Counted from the stretch's first letter, positions 22,522-31,590 are shown. The stretch is 51,472 nucleotides of DNA from Betaproteobacteria bacterium (GCA_947482825.1 CANKMT010000033.1:1-51472), one strand, 5' to 3'. Program-made: numbers and translations. The notes: a model not told the origin generated them from the letters alone.

Positions 22522-25011
22522 ATGGCCATCAAGAAGTCCGACCTCTACTCCTCCCTCTGGGCCTCCTGCAACGAGCTGCGGGGCGGCATGGACGCCAGCC
22601 AGTACAAGGACTACGTCCTATTCCTGCTGTTCATCAAATATGTTTCCGATAAATACGGAAACTACGATGGATTCGAGCCGCCGGTCGTTATACCGAAGGG
22701 CGCCAGCTTCAAGGACATGATCGCCCTCAAGGGCAAGAGCGACATCGGCGACAAGATCAATACCCAGATCATTCAGCCGCTGATTGACGCCAACGCGCGG
22801 CTGGCCCGCAGCGACTTCCCCAACTTCAACGACCCCGAGAAATTGGGCGAAGGTGCGGCGCTGGTCGAGCGCCTTAGCAACCTGATCGGCATCTTCCAGA
22901 ACCCGGTTCTCGACTTCACGCAGAACCGCGCCGAGCATGACGACATCCTCGGTGACGCTTATGAGTTCCTGATGCGGCACTTCGCCAGCGAAAGCGGCAA
23001 GAGCAAGGGGCAGTTCTACACCCCGTCCGAAGTCAGCCGCGTCATCGCCAAGGTGATCGGCATTGCGCCTGAGAACACCAAAGCATCCACGACCGCCTAC
23101 GACCCCACATGCGGCTCGGGTTCGCTGTTGTTGAAGGTGGCCGCGCAGGCGGGCAAGCACATCACGCTCGAAGGGCAGGAGAAGGACGTGACCACGGCCG
23201 GCCTGGCCCGCATGAACATGATCCTGCACGACTTCCCCACCGCCAACATTCTCTCCGGCAACACGCTGGATTCGCCCAAGTTCAAGGATGGCGAGAGTCT
23301 TCGCACCTACGACTACGTCGTCGCCAATCCTCCGTTTTCCGACAAGACCTGGAGCACCGGCCTCACGCCCTCCAAAGATCCGTACCAGCGCTTCGCCTGG
23401 GGCGTGCCGCCTACCAAGCAGGGCGACTACGCCTACCTGCTGCACATCGTTCGCTCGATGAAGGGCGCGGGCAAAGCCGCCTGCATCCTGCCCCACGGCG
23501 TGCTGTTTCGCGGCAACGCTGAGGCTACGATCCGTGAGCAGCTTGTGCGCTCCGGTATCCTCAAAGGCATCATCGGCCTGCCGGCCAACCTGTTCTACGG
23601 TACCGGCATCCCCGCCTGCATCGTAGTTCTCGACAAGGAGAACGCCACCGCCCGCAAGGGGGTGTTCATGGTCGATGCCTCCAAGGCATTCATCAAGGAC
23701 GGCAACAAGAATCGTCTGCGCGAGCAGGACATCCACAAGATCGTGGACACCTTCACCCGGCAGGTCGATACCCCGCGCTACGCCCGCATGGTGCCGCGCA
23801 CCGAGATTGCCGATCCCAAGAACGACTACAACCTCAACCTGCCGCGCTACATCGACAGCACCGCCCCGGAAGACCTGCAGGATATCGATGGGCACTTGCG
23901 CGGCGGCATCCCCGAGCGCGACCTGGATGCCCCCGACAATGCGCTGGCCGCCTACTGGCAGGTGCTGCCCGGTGTTCGCGCCGCGCTTTTTGAATCCGCC
24001 GGACGTCCTGGCTACGCCCGCCTGAAGCTGGCATTGGCCGAGGTCAAGCCCGCCATCTTTGGCCACGCCGAGTTCACCGCGTTCAACCAGACCGCGACCC
24101 GGCTCTTTGCCGACTGGCGCAAGGCCACCACACCTCGCCTCACCGGCTTTGGCAAAGACGGCCACCCCAAGGCGTTGATCGAAGCCACCGCCGAGGCGTT
24201 GCTCGACACCTTCAAGATTGCCCAGCTACTCGACGCCTACGACATCTACCAGCCCCTGATGGACTACTGGGCCGCGACCATGCAGGACGACGCCTACCTG
24301 ATTGCCGCCGACGGATGGGTCAAGGGCGCGCAGCCGCGCGAGATCGTGCAGGTCAAGGACAAGAACAACAAACTCGTCTGGCCGGAGCCGCACGACTACC
24401 TCAAAGGCAAGCGGCGGTTCAAGTCGGACCTGGTGCCTGCGTCGATTCTGGTTGCCAAATACTTCGTTGCCGAGCGCGATGCCATCGACGCGCTGGACTC
24501 GCAACTCGCCGCGCTGGAGCAGCAGCTCGACGAGATGCGCGAGGAGCACAGCGGCGAGGACGGGCTGCTCGGCGAGGTTATCGAGGGCGAAGGCGACAAG
24601 CAGAAGATATCGGCTAAGGCAGTGAAGGCGCGGCTGAAAGACATCGGCCAAGACCCGGATTACGCCGACGAGCGCCAAGCATTGGTCGCCTTTGCAGACT
24701 TGCTGGAACTACAGAGTGACGCCAAGACGGAGCGCAAAGCCGCTCAGGACGAACTGGACAAGAAGATCGACGCCAGATACCCCAAGCTCATTGAGACCGA
24801 AATCAAGACCCTGGTGGTGGACGACAAGTGGATGGCCCGACTGCAAGACGCCGTCCAAGGTGAGCTGGATCGCGTCTCGCAAACCCTCACCGGCCGCATC
24901 CGTGAGCTGGCCGAGCGCTATGCCAAGCCGCTGCCGCAGCTTGAACGCGAGGTGACGGTGCTGGCCGACCGCGTTGAAGAGCACCTGAAAAAAATGGGGT
25001 TCCAGCCGTGA
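22522..25011 (+). CDS. hsdM: type I restriction-modification methyltransferase subunit (HsdM), long form
   Basis: 829 residues. The N-terminal HsdM helical region (KKSDLYSSLWASCNELRGG) is followed by the N6-adenine methyltransferase domain. SAM motif I is in YDPTCGSGSLLLK (about 193-205) and the catalytic motif IV is NPPF at 269-272. Beyond the usual ~500 residues a ~330-residue C-terminal extension contains long charged helices, including a predicted coiled coil near 650-720 (LDSQLAALEQQLDEMREEHS). With HsdS it methylates adenine in a bipartite target. The whole extension keeps frame with no sign of decay. It starts a chain of genes joined by 4-nt overlaps. Confidence 0.92.
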   Translation: MAIKKSDLYSSLWASCNELRGGMDASQYKDYVLFLLFIKYVSDKYGNYDGFEPPVVIPKGASFKDMIALKGKSDIGDKINTQIIQPLIDANARLARSDFPNFNDPEKLGEGAALVERLSNLIGIFQNPVLDFTQNRAEHDDILGDAYEFLMRHFASESGKSKGQFYTPSEVSRVIAKVIGIAPENTKASTTAYDPTCGSGSLLLKVAAQAGKHITLEGQEKDVTTAGLARMNMILHDFPTANILSGNTLDSPKFKDGESLRTYDYVVANPPFSDKTWSTGLTPSKDPYQRFAWGVPPTKQGDYAYLLHIVRSMKGAGKAACILPHGVLFRGNAEATIREQLVRSGILKGIIGLPANLFYGTGIPACIVVLDKENATARKGVFMVDASKAFIKDGNKNRLREQDIHKIVDTFTRQVDTPRYARMVPRTEIADPKNDYNLNLPRYIDSTAPEDLQDIDGHLRGGIPERDLDAPDNALAAYWQVLPGVRAALFESAGRPGYARLKLALAEVKPAIFGHAEFTAFNQTATRLFADWRKATTPRLTGFGKDGHPKALIEATAEALLDTFKIAQLLDAYDIYQPLMDYWAATMQDDAYLIAADGWVKGAQPREIVQVKDKNNKLVWPEPHDYLKGKRRFKSDLVPASILVAKYFVAERDAIDALDSQLAALEQQLDEMREEHSGEDGLLGEVIEGEGDKQKISAKAVKARLKDIGQDPDYADERQALVAFADLLELQSDAKTERKAAQDELDKKIDARYPKLIETEIKTLVVDDKWMARLQDAVQGELDRVSQTLTGRIRELAERYAKPLPQLEREVTVLADRVEEHLKKMGFQP

Positions 25012-25310
25012 ACGACTACCCCGCGCTCCAGAAGTCCACGCACGCGCTTGCCCGCGAGTTACAAAAATTGCAAGCCGTCGCCGCGGCCCAATACACGCCG
25101 GTGGTGGAAACCCTCATCGCCGCCGGCAGCCGCGATTCCCGGCAGATCGAACAGACGCTAGACGGCCTGCTGGATTTCTGCGGTCACGCACCGACACTCC
25201 ATATCTACCGCCGCCTTTGCCGTCATTACTTCGACATCGACCCCGTTGCCACGGCCATCTACATCAACGCCTACCGCGAAATGTGGGACTCCGACGAGGT
25301 AAAACCATGA
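25008..25310 (+). CDS. hypothetical protein of the hsd operon (100 aa)
   Basis: A 100-residue protein placed between hsdM and rhuM, starting in ATGA overlap with hsdM and ending in ATGA overlap with the next ORF. It is mainly helical in appearance (HALARELQKLQAVAAAQYTP, then VETLIAAGSRDSRQIEQTLD), with C- and H-containing ending GHAPTLHIYRRLCRHYFDID. No known family is recognised with certainty; similar small proteins occur at this position in other hsd loci. Tight coupling suggests it works with HsdM or the methyltransferase complex. Confidence 0.75.
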   Translation: MNDYPALQKSTHALARELQKLQAVAAAQYTPVVETLIAAGSRDSRQIEQTLDGLLDFCGHAPTLHIYRRLCRHYFDIDPVATAIYINAYREMWDSDEVKP

Positions 25311-25405
25311 GCCGGATGCCCTCAGTCGCCGTCCCGCCAGCGCCGACTTTTGCGGGAAGTGCCGAGCACTCCGCCACGCTGCTAAAAGAAAGGGGGCGCT
25401 CGTGA
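25307..25405 (+). CDS. 32-residue small ORF linking two hsd-operon genes
   Basis: The ORF runs ATG AGC CGG to TGA, encoding MSRMPSVAVPPAPTFAGSAE and 12 further residues. It begins in ATGA overlap with the previous stop and ends in GTGA overlap with the rhuM start, so a ribosome reading the chain would cross it. The peptide is Pro/Ala-rich with no visible domain. It may be a real micropeptide or only a coupling device that keeps ribosomes moving; AAGGGGG inside its end also serves as the rhuM ribosome-binding site. Confidence 0.45.
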   Translation: MSRMPSVAVPPAPTFAGSAEHSATLLKERGRS

Positions 25406-26424
25406 CCAAGGCAAAGCGCATCCAGATGCGCAACAGTACCGCCGAGTTTCTCGTCTTCACCACGCAAGCCGGGGAGCAAGGCATTGAAGTCCGGGTCGAA
25501 GACGAAACCGTCTGGCTGACGCAAAAGCTCATTGCCACCTTGTTTGAAATAGATGTGCGCACCGTCAGCGAACATCTGCAAAACATTTTCAGCAGCGACG
25601 AACTCGCGCAAGAATCAGTTATCCGGAAATTCCGGAACACTGCCGGCGATGGCAAGCAATACCTCACCGCCTTTTACCGGCTGGAGGCGATCATCGCCGT
25701 CGGTTTCCGGGTGAATTCCACCCGCGCCACCCAGTTTCGCCAATGGGCCATCGGTATCCTGCGCGATTTCGCCATTCGCGGCTATGTTCTGGACAAGGAA
25801 CGTCTGAAAAATGGCGTCCTCTTCGATCAGGCGTATTTCGACCATCTGCTTGCCGAAATCCGCGAAATTCGTGCCAGCGAACGGCGCTTCTACCAGAAGA
25901 TCACCGACATCTACGCCACCGCGCTGGACTACCGCCCGGATGCGGACACCACCCAGACTTTCTTTGCCGCCGTGCAAAACAAGCTCCATTTCGCCATCCA
26001 TGGCCACACCGCCGCCGAGTTGATCGTGCAGCGGGCCGAAAGCAGCAAGGACAAAATGGGCCTCACCACCTGGCGCAACGCCCCCCACGGCAAGATCGTC
26101 AAGCCCGATGTCGTCATCGCCAAAAACTACCTCACAGAAAAAGAACTCAAGGCTCTTGATCGTTTTGTCACGATGTATCTCGACTATGCTGAATCCCAGG
26201 CCGAGCGCGGCATCCCCATGACCATGCAAGACTGGGCCAGCAAGCTCGATGCCTTTCTCCGCTTCAACGAACGCGACCTGCTCGACCACCCCGGCAAGGT
26301 CAGCGCCGAAATCGCCAAGGCCTTTGCCGAAAGTGAATTTGAAAAATACCGCATCGTCCAGGATCGCCTCTTCGAGTCCGACTTCGACCGTGCCATCAAG
26401 CGCTTGCAGGAGGAGAAGCCGTGA
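25402..26424 (+). CDS. RhuM-family (virulence protein / DinD-like) protein
   Basis: 340 residues starting at GTG 25402, which overlaps the small ORF's stop and has AAGGGGG in front; an ATG at 25426 would lose conserved N-terminal residues. The family pattern is clear: ETVWLTQKLIATLFEIDVRT (a helix-turn-helix-like segment), RKFRNTAGDGKQYLTAFYRL, and GFRVNSTRATQFRQWAIGIL. The remaining half ends with DRAIKRL. RhuM was named in a Salmonella pathogenicity island, and homologues often lie within type I R-M loci; the biochemical role is unproved. The stop overlaps the hsdS start as GTGA. Confidence 0.85.
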   Translation: MTKAKRIQMRNSTAEFLVFTTQAGEQGIEVRVEDETVWLTQKLIATLFEIDVRTVSEHLQNIFSSDELAQESVIRKFRNTAGDGKQYLTAFYRLEAIIAVGFRVNSTRATQFRQWAIGILRDFAIRGYVLDKERLKNGVLFDQAYFDHLLAEIREIRASERRFYQKITDIYATALDYRPDADTTQTFFAAVQNKLHFAIHGHTAAELIVQRAESSKDKMGLTTWRNAPHGKIVKPDVVIAKNYLTEKELKALDRFVTMYLDYAESQAERGIPMTMQDWASKLDAFLRFNERDLLDHPGKVSAEIAKAFAESEFEKYRIVQDRLFESDFDRAIKRLQEEKP

Positions 26425-27614
26425 GCGCGCAAGTGAGAGCCGGATACAAGCAGACTGAGGTGGGGGTTATTCCGGCGGAGTGGGAGGTAGCAACCTTTGC
26501 TCATCTGTTCGAATTCCGAAATGGAGTCAACGCTGACAAAGCTTCTTACGGCCAAGGGGTTCGCTTCATCAATGTCTTGGAACCAATAACCCATTCGCAT
26601 ATCTACGGCCCAGAAATAACGGGGCAAGTTACGTTGCCAGAAGCTGTTGCCAATTCCTACGCGGTCCGCCGAGGGGATGTTCTGTTCAATCGCACGTCAG
26701 AGACACAGGACGAGGTTGGTTTGGCGGCAACCTATCTTGGAAATGAACGAGTCGTGTTTGGTGGGTTCGTTATTCGCGGACGCCCAACTGACCAAAGTCT
26801 CGATCCCATTTACTCGGGCTACGCACTTCGAGCGCCCACTATTCGATCGCAGATCATTCCAATGGGGCAAGGCGCGATTCGCGCCAACATCGGCCAGCAA
26901 AACCTTGTTATTGCGCCAGTTCCGCCTATCACCGAACAACGCGCCATCGCGGCGGCGTTGAGTGATGTGGATGCGCTACTGAGTGGCCTGAATCGGCTCA
27001 TCGCCAAGAAGCGCGACCTCAAACAGGCCGCCATGCAGCAACTCCTCACCGGCCAAACCCGCCTTCCCGGCTTCAGCGGGGAGTGGGAGGTGAAGCAGTT
27101 GGGGGATGTCGCGTACATCAAGACCGGCAAACGAAACAACGAGGACAAAATCGAAGACGGTGTGTATCCGTTCTTCGTGCGTTCCGAGAACGTTGAGCGG
27201 ATCAACAGCTACTCGTACGATTGCGAGGCGATTCTTGTTCCCGGTGAAGGACGAATTGGAGACATCTTCCACTACATCAACGGACGATTCGACGTGCATC
27301 AGCGTGTCTATGCCATCACCCAGTTCAAGCCGGGCATATCTGCGAAATTTATTCATCTCTACATGGCGATGAACTTCGGAGGGTGGGCCATGCAGAATAC
27401 CGTGAAGGCCACGGTCGACTTCCTCCGTCTGCCAACTTTCCAAACCTTCGAAACGCGAGTGCCACCGACCAAGGACGAACAATCCGCCATCGCCGCCGTC
27501 CTCTCCGACATGGACGCCGAACTGTCGGCGCTGGTTGCCCGGCGCGACAAGACCCGCGACCTCAAGCAGGCGATGATGCAGGAACTGCTCACCGGCAGGA
27601 TTCGCCTAGTATGA
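26421..27614 (+). CDS. hsdS: type I restriction-modification specificity subunit (HsdS)
   Basis: 397 residues from GTG 26421. Two target-recognition domains (about 15-180 and 210-370) are each followed by a conserved helical region: PPITEQRAIAAALSDVDALL with KKRDLKQAAMQQLLTGQTRL, and PTKDEQSAIAAVLSDMDAEL with KTRDLKQAMMQELLTGRIRL. This is the classic internally repeated HsdS, which sets the spacer between half-sites. Local base composition in the recognition domains is AT-richer than in hsdM, a usual sign of domain exchange. The target sequence cannot be read from here. It overlaps the ATPase gene as ATGA. Confidence 0.92.
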   Translation: MSAQVRAGYKQTEVGVIPAEWEVATFAHLFEFRNGVNADKASYGQGVRFINVLEPITHSHIYGPEITGQVTLPEAVANSYAVRRGDVLFNRTSETQDEVGLAATYLGNERVVFGGFVIRGRPTDQSLDPIYSGYALRAPTIRSQIIPMGQGAIRANIGQQNLVIAPVPPITEQRAIAAALSDVDALLSGLNRLIAKKRDLKQAAMQQLLTGQTRLPGFSGEWEVKQLGDVAYIKTGKRNNEDKIEDGVYPFFVRSENVERINSYSYDCEAILVPGEGRIGDIFHYINGRFDVHQRVYAITQFKPGISAKFIHLYMAMNFGGWAMQNTVKATVDFLRLPTFQTFETRVPPTKDEQSAIAAVLSDMDAELSALVARRDKTRDLKQAMMQELLTGRIRLV

Positions 27615-29068
27615 AAGAGCAGCAGAACATGGAGTGGAAGGTAGCCTGGCGCGACGACTACCTGCGCTGGATTTGCGGTTTTGCCAATGCCGAAGGCGGC
27701 GTGCTGGTGATCGGGCGCAATGACCGGGGCCACCCGGTGGGCGTGGCCAATGCCGCCCGTCTGCTGGAAGAAATTCCCAACAAGGTGCGCGATGTGCTGG
27801 GCATTATGGTGGCCGTCAATCGGGTGTCCGAAAACGGCAAGGAACTGGTGGAGATTCGCGTCGATCCTTACCCCAGCCCGATAAGTTACAAGGGGGAATA
27901 CCACTACCGCAGCGGCAGCACCAAGCAGGAATTGAAAGGTGCGGCGCTGAGCCGATTCTTGCTGCGCAAGCAGGGACTGCATTGGGACGGCGTGCCGATT
28001 CCGCGTCTGACGCTGAGCGACTGCAATCCCGCTGCCCTGAAGTGGTTCAGGGAAAAGGCCTCCAAGAGCGGGCGAGTGGATGAGCAGGTGCTGGCCGATA
28101 GCGACGCCGCGCTGTTGGCAAGCCTGCAACTGGAAGACGACGAGCACCTGAAGCGGGCCACCGCATTGCTGTTTGGCAAAGATCCGGAACGGTTTGTGCC
28201 CGGAGCATTTATCAAGTTGGGCTTTTTCGTCACCGACGATGACCTGCGCCACCAGGACGAAGTTCACGGCGATTTGTTTTCGCAGGTTGAAACGACGCTG
28301 GATACCCTGCGCGCCAAGTACCTCAAGGCCTACATCAGCTACGAGGGTTTGCAGCGATTGGAAACCTATTTATTCCCCATGCCCGCCTTGCGCGAGGCCT
28401 TGCTCAATGCAGTGATGCACAAGGATTATGGCAGCGGGATTCCGATTCAGATCAGCGTCTATGAGCATCAGATCGTGCTTTGGAACGCAGGCCAGTTGCC
28501 CGAGCGCTGGACGCTGGAAAAATTGATGGGCAAATATCCATCCCATCCGTTCAACCCCTTGTTGGCATCGGCGTTTTTCCGCGCGGGGTATGTGGAGTCC
28601 TGGGGGCGCGGCATCGAGAAAATACACCGGGAATGTGCGAACCACGATGCGCCAGCGCCGATTTTCGATACCAGCATGTCGGGGCTGATGCTGACTTTCA
28701 AGGCCAATCCGGTGCATCTGGCAGCGGCCCTGGGCGAAAAAGCGGCGAGGGCGTTGCTGAACCCGCCAGGAGAAGTCGCAGGTGAAGTCACAAGGGAAGT
28801 CCCGGGGGAAGTCAAAACGACCGGGTTGGAGTCGGAGAAAGCGTCGGTGAAAGCGTCGGTGAAAACGTCGGTGAAAACGTCGGTGAAAACGTCGGTGAAA
28901 ATACTACAGGCGATTCTTGAGAATGACGAAATAACGATCCCTGACTTGGCCAAACTTGTCGAGGTCACAACGCGGTCCGTTGAACGGAATATCCGAAAAT
29001 TGCAGGAAGAGAAAAAACTGCGGCGCATTGGACCGGACAAGGGCGGGCGCTGGGAGGTGCTCAAGTGA
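27611..29068 (+). CDS. AlbA-domain / GHKL-like ATP-binding transcriptional regulator in the hsd operon
   Basis: A 485-residue protein of the COG2865 type. The N-terminal AlbA_2 (Schlafen-like) domain is WICGFANAEGGVLVIGRNDR (about 19-38). The middle HATPase_c_4 region is PALREALLNAVMHKDYG and GYVESWGRGIEKI (about 257-340). The C-terminal winged helix reads ITIPDLAKLVEVTTRSVERN. Between them runs a low-complexity linker with a five-fold tandem repeat. Such proteins regulate or accompany stress, R-M and defence loci; the nucleic-acid target is unknown. ATGA overlap with hsdS. The start needs no further evidence, since no other in-frame start lies near. Confidence 0.85.
   Translation: MKEQQNMEWKVAWRDDYLRWICGFANAEGGVLVIGRNDRGHPVGVANAARLLEEIPNKVRDVLGIMVAVNRVSENGKELVEIRVDPYPSPISYKGEYHYRSGSTKQELKGAALSRFLLRKQGLHWDGVPIPRLTLSDCNPAALKWFREKASKSGRVDEQVLADSDAALLASLQLEDDEHLKRATALLFGKDPERFVPGAFIKLGFFVTDDDLRHQDEVHGDLFSQVETTLDTLRAKYLKAYISYEGLQRLETYLFPMPALREALLNAVMHKDYGSGIPIQISVYEHQIVLWNAGQLPERWTLEKLMGKYPSHPFNPLLASAFFRAGYVESWGRGIEKIHRECANHDAPAPIFDTSMSGLMLTFKANPVHLAAALGEKAARALLNPPGEVAGEVTREVPGEVKTTGLESEKASVKASVKTSVKTSVKTSVKILQAILENDEITIPDLAKLVEVTTRSVERNIRKLQEEKKLRRIGPDKGGRWEVLK
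28841..28900 (+). repeat. 12-bp in-frame tandem repeat, five copies
   Basis: Five head-to-tail copies of (G/A)CGTCGGTGAAA, the first two beginning GC and the last three AC, encode repeating Ser-Val-Lys-Ala/Thr. The preceding stretch (GEV repeats) looks like an older, decayed version. Because the unit is 12 bp, copy-number slippage would lengthen or shorten the linker without changing frame. Confidence 0.9.
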
Positions 29069-29086
29069 ACGCTCATGGAGCCGTCC

Positions 29087-29977
29087 ATGCCTGAGCAACC
29101 CCGCTCCGAGCGCAAGACGCAGAACCGTGTCGTCGCCCTGTTCACGGACCAGGCGCGAACCGGCTGCCTCGGCTACCGCTATCTCGGCGAATGGAACAAG
29201 CGCGAGAACAACCGTCCCATTGAGACGGTGCTGCTGCGCGACAACCTCGCGGCGCGTGGCTATTCCGCTGCGCACATTTCCGCCGCCCTCCAAAAACTGG
29301 AGACGGCTGCAGACGCCACCGGCATCACGCTGTACCAGGCGAATCTGCGCACCTACCAACTGCTGCGCTACGGCGCGCAGGTGCAGATCGCCGCCGGGCA
29401 AGCGCACGAGACAGTGCATCTGGTCGACTGGGTGAACCCCGAAAAGAACGACTTTGCCCTGGCCGAGGAGGTGACGCTCAAGGGCGGCTACGAGCGCCGT
29501 CCGGACATCGTGCTCTACCTCAACGGCATCGCCATCACGGTGATCGAACTCAAACGTAGCTCGGTGGAGCTGGCCGACGGGGTGCGCCAGCTCATCACCA
29601 ACCAGGAAGAGATTTTCAACAAGGGCTTTTTCAGCACGGTCCAATTGGTGCTGGCGGGAAGCGATTCGCAGGGTCTGCGTTACGGCACCACCGGCACGCC
29701 GGAGCAATTTTTCGTGGCGTGGAAGGACGAGGCACCGGTAGAAGCCGGTACCACTCCATCCGCCGGGGCGCTTCTCGACCGTCCGCTGGCGCAGCTCTGC
29801 AACAAAACCCGGCTGCTCGACCTGATGCGCAACTTCATCATCTTCGACGGCGGCCAGAAGAAAGTACCGCGACCGCATCAATACGCCGGGGTAAAGGCAG
29901 CGCAAGAGCGCATCGCCAGGCGTGAGGGCGGCGCGTCGGTCGGCGGAATGTACCGGCTGGGCGGCAGCCATGACTAG
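29087..29977 (+). pseudogene. hsdR: truncated hsdR (type I restriction endonuclease), nuclease domain only
   Basis: 296 residues from ATG 29087, preceded by GGAG at 29077-29080 (ATG 29075 is an alternative). Normal HsdR is about 1000 residues. The N-terminal HSDR_N nuclease domain is intact: the motif D in [20 protein letters not shown] carries the PD-(D/E)XK acidic and E-x-K residues. The reading ends as [20 protein letters not shown], exactly where the family continues with the helicase Walker A. ATP-driven DNA translocation is therefore lost and restriction should be absent. It may still be a free-standing nuclease, but the break looks like a deletion junction. Eighteen bp separate it from the ATPase gene. 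Confidence 0.85.
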
Positions 29978-30148
29978 CAGGACGTGAGGCATTAGGCCAC
30001 GTATAGCGTCGGCATCAGGGCTAGCATGAAATTCATCCAAATTCATTTCTTAGATTGCCTCCCGGAGCGGCTCTCCTGCCAATTCGCGTATCGGTATTGG
30101 TACATTCCAGGCGACCAACCCAACCCGCGGAGCCAGCGCGAGGACGCA

Positions 30149-30576
30149 CTAGTTGAGCTCCCCGCGCTTCCGAGCCACCAACTCCATCTGCTTTTCATGC
30201 TCGCCGATAAAGCGAAGCGCCAAGTGCGTCGCACCCGCCGCGGCGAACTCGCGCAACCAGTCCGTCGCCCCTGAGCGCGAACCGGCAAAGCAGTACTGAC
30301 GCCTGCGGACGGTCTCGCCGGGCTGCTTGTAATACTCGTGCAGAAACCCGTCGAGCTTCACGAGCGCCCGGGCCTCGTCGTCATCGATCGACAAGGTGAG
30401 GTAGGCCGCGCCGATGAACGATGAAGGATCGCGTTCGGCCTCGCGCGCAAGGGCCTTCGCCTGGGTCCACCCAGGGCCTCGCCACGATCCGTAAGAGCAA
30501 GAATGCCGCGAGTCTCAAGCACGTCCGCCATGCACTACTCACGGGTGGGCAGGAGATAGCCGAAGCTGACGGTCAT
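30149..30576 (-). pseudogene. decayed LLM-class F420-dependent oxidoreductase
   Basis: A damaged relative of the intact gene at 40190-41128. The start MTVSFGYLLPTRE is followed by an in-frame TAG at 30535-30537 (Leu in the relative). Homology then runs for about 20 residues (CMADVLETRGILALTDRG), jumps over about 180 missing codons with a frame change near 30470, and resumes as WTQAKALAREAERDPSSFIG through RQYCFAGSRSGATDWLREFA to the shared ending RGELN. Deletion, nonsense and frameshift together rule out function. The start overlaps the epoxide-hydrolase stop as ATGA, so the two were once an operon. Bases 29978-30148 between this fragment and hsdR hold no supported gene. Confidence 0.85.
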
Positions 30577-31439
30577 AGGTTGTCCTTTTGCAACCACTCG
30601 AGGATGAGCTGTGTCACCTGCACAGGCTTCTCCCGTTGCGGAAAATGCCCGGCGCCGTCGATAAGCTCGAAGCGATATTCGCCCGTGAAGTGCCGGGCCT
30701 GGTCGACCATGAGCTCGGCGCGCAAATCTTCGGCGCCGCAGAGGGCGAGCGTCGGCACCCCGATCGGCCGTTTCATCAGGGCCCGCACCTCTTCCAGGCC
30801 CGGATCCCACTTTTGCGGATTGAACATCGCGCGGTAGTAACCAAGGGTTGCGGCGAGAACGCCGGGCTCCCGCAGCATTTTCTTGATCTCCGCGATGTGT
30901 TCCCGGTCCACGTGTCCGGGGGCTGTCCAGTAGTCCCATAGGTAGTCGACGAAGGCGAAATCGTTCTGGGCAAGGGCCTTTTCCGGCAAGTTGGCCATTT
31001 GAAAGAACCACCAGTGAAAGGAACGGTGGACATGCTTCGCTTCCAGCAGGCTCTTGTCGGCTTGGACCGGGTGGGGGACCGCCATGAGGACTGCGCGGCG
31101 GACCAATTCAGGGAAAGCGGCAAGGACCGCATAGCCGATGATGGCCCCCCAATCCTGGCCCACGAGATAAGCCGGCTTTCCGTTGCCGAGCGACCGGATC
31201 AACATGGCGACATCGGTGGCGAGAGTCGCCTTGTCGTAATAGCCGCTGAGCGGGATCCCGGTAGGCGCATACCCGCGCAAGTACGGCGCCACGACGCGAT
31301 AGCCCGCGGCTGCCAGGGCGGGCATCTGGTGGCTCCAGGTTCCGGCCGTGTCCGGGAACCCATGCAGCAACAGGACAAGCGGCCCCGTTCCGTCCTCCAG
31401 GTAGGCGAAATCCAGCCCATTGACGCTTACGTGCTTCAT
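30573..31439 (-). CDS. alpha/beta hydrolase, epoxide hydrolase-like
   Basis: 288 residues from ATG 31439; a GTG at 31448 is an alternative. Oxyanion motif LLHGFPDTAGTW, nucleophile elbow GQDWGAIIG with Asp as nucleophile (as in epoxide hydrolases and haloalkane dehalogenases), a cap region rich in aromatics (HWWFFQMANL, FAFVDYLWDYW), and catalytic His in GAGHFPQRE. Conserved cap tyrosines point to epoxide hydrolysis over dehalogenation, though this is inference. The stop overlaps the start of the decayed LLM oxidoreductase. No clear ribosome-binding site. It lies in a cluster with the LLM gene remnant, perhaps once a terpene or ether-degrading unit. Confidence 0.8.
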   Translation of the reverse strand: MKHVSVNGLDFAYLEDGTGPLVLLLHGFPDTAGTWSHQMPALAAAGYRVVAPYLRGYAPTGIPLSGYYDKATLATDVAMLIRSLGNGKPAYLVGQDWGAIIGYAVLAAFPELVRRAVLMAVPHPVQADKSLLEAKHVHRSFHWWFFQMANLPEKALAQNDFAFVDYLWDYWTAPGHVDREHIAEIKKMLREPGVLAATLGYYRAMFNPQKWDPGLEEVRALMKRPIGVPTLALCGAEDLRAELMVDQARHFTGEYRFELIDGAGHFPQREKPVQVTQLILEWLQKDNL

Positions 31440-31514
31440 TGCACCCACGTTCGCTGTTTTGGTCCGAAGGTAGTCATCCCAGGATACTAAACCCTCTCCA
31501 CCTTCGCGAGGCTA

Positions 31515-31579
31515 GATGGCAGCATTTCGACAGGAAACCAAGTATCCACGCTGGCCTTTGTCGAAAAATGGCAGTATTT
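31515..31579 (+). repeat. GCAGCATT doublet repeat, copy 3
   Basis: Boxes ATGGCAGCATTT (31516) and AAAAATGGCAGTATTT (ATGG at 31568) start 52 bp apart; the second carries one C-to-T change. The inner 40 bp keep GGCCT and the A-rich end but have no 4-bp hairpin at the position seen in copies 1, 2 and 4. It lies between the divergent-facing epoxide hydrolase start and the amidohydrolase stop, both on the minus strand. Confidence 0.82.
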
Positions 31580-31590
31580 GGCTTCCACCG

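Noticed and set aside
30026-30274. An 82-codon plus-strand ORF after the hsdR fragment
   Set aside because: Most of it is antisense to the decayed LLM oxidoreductase and no domain is visible.
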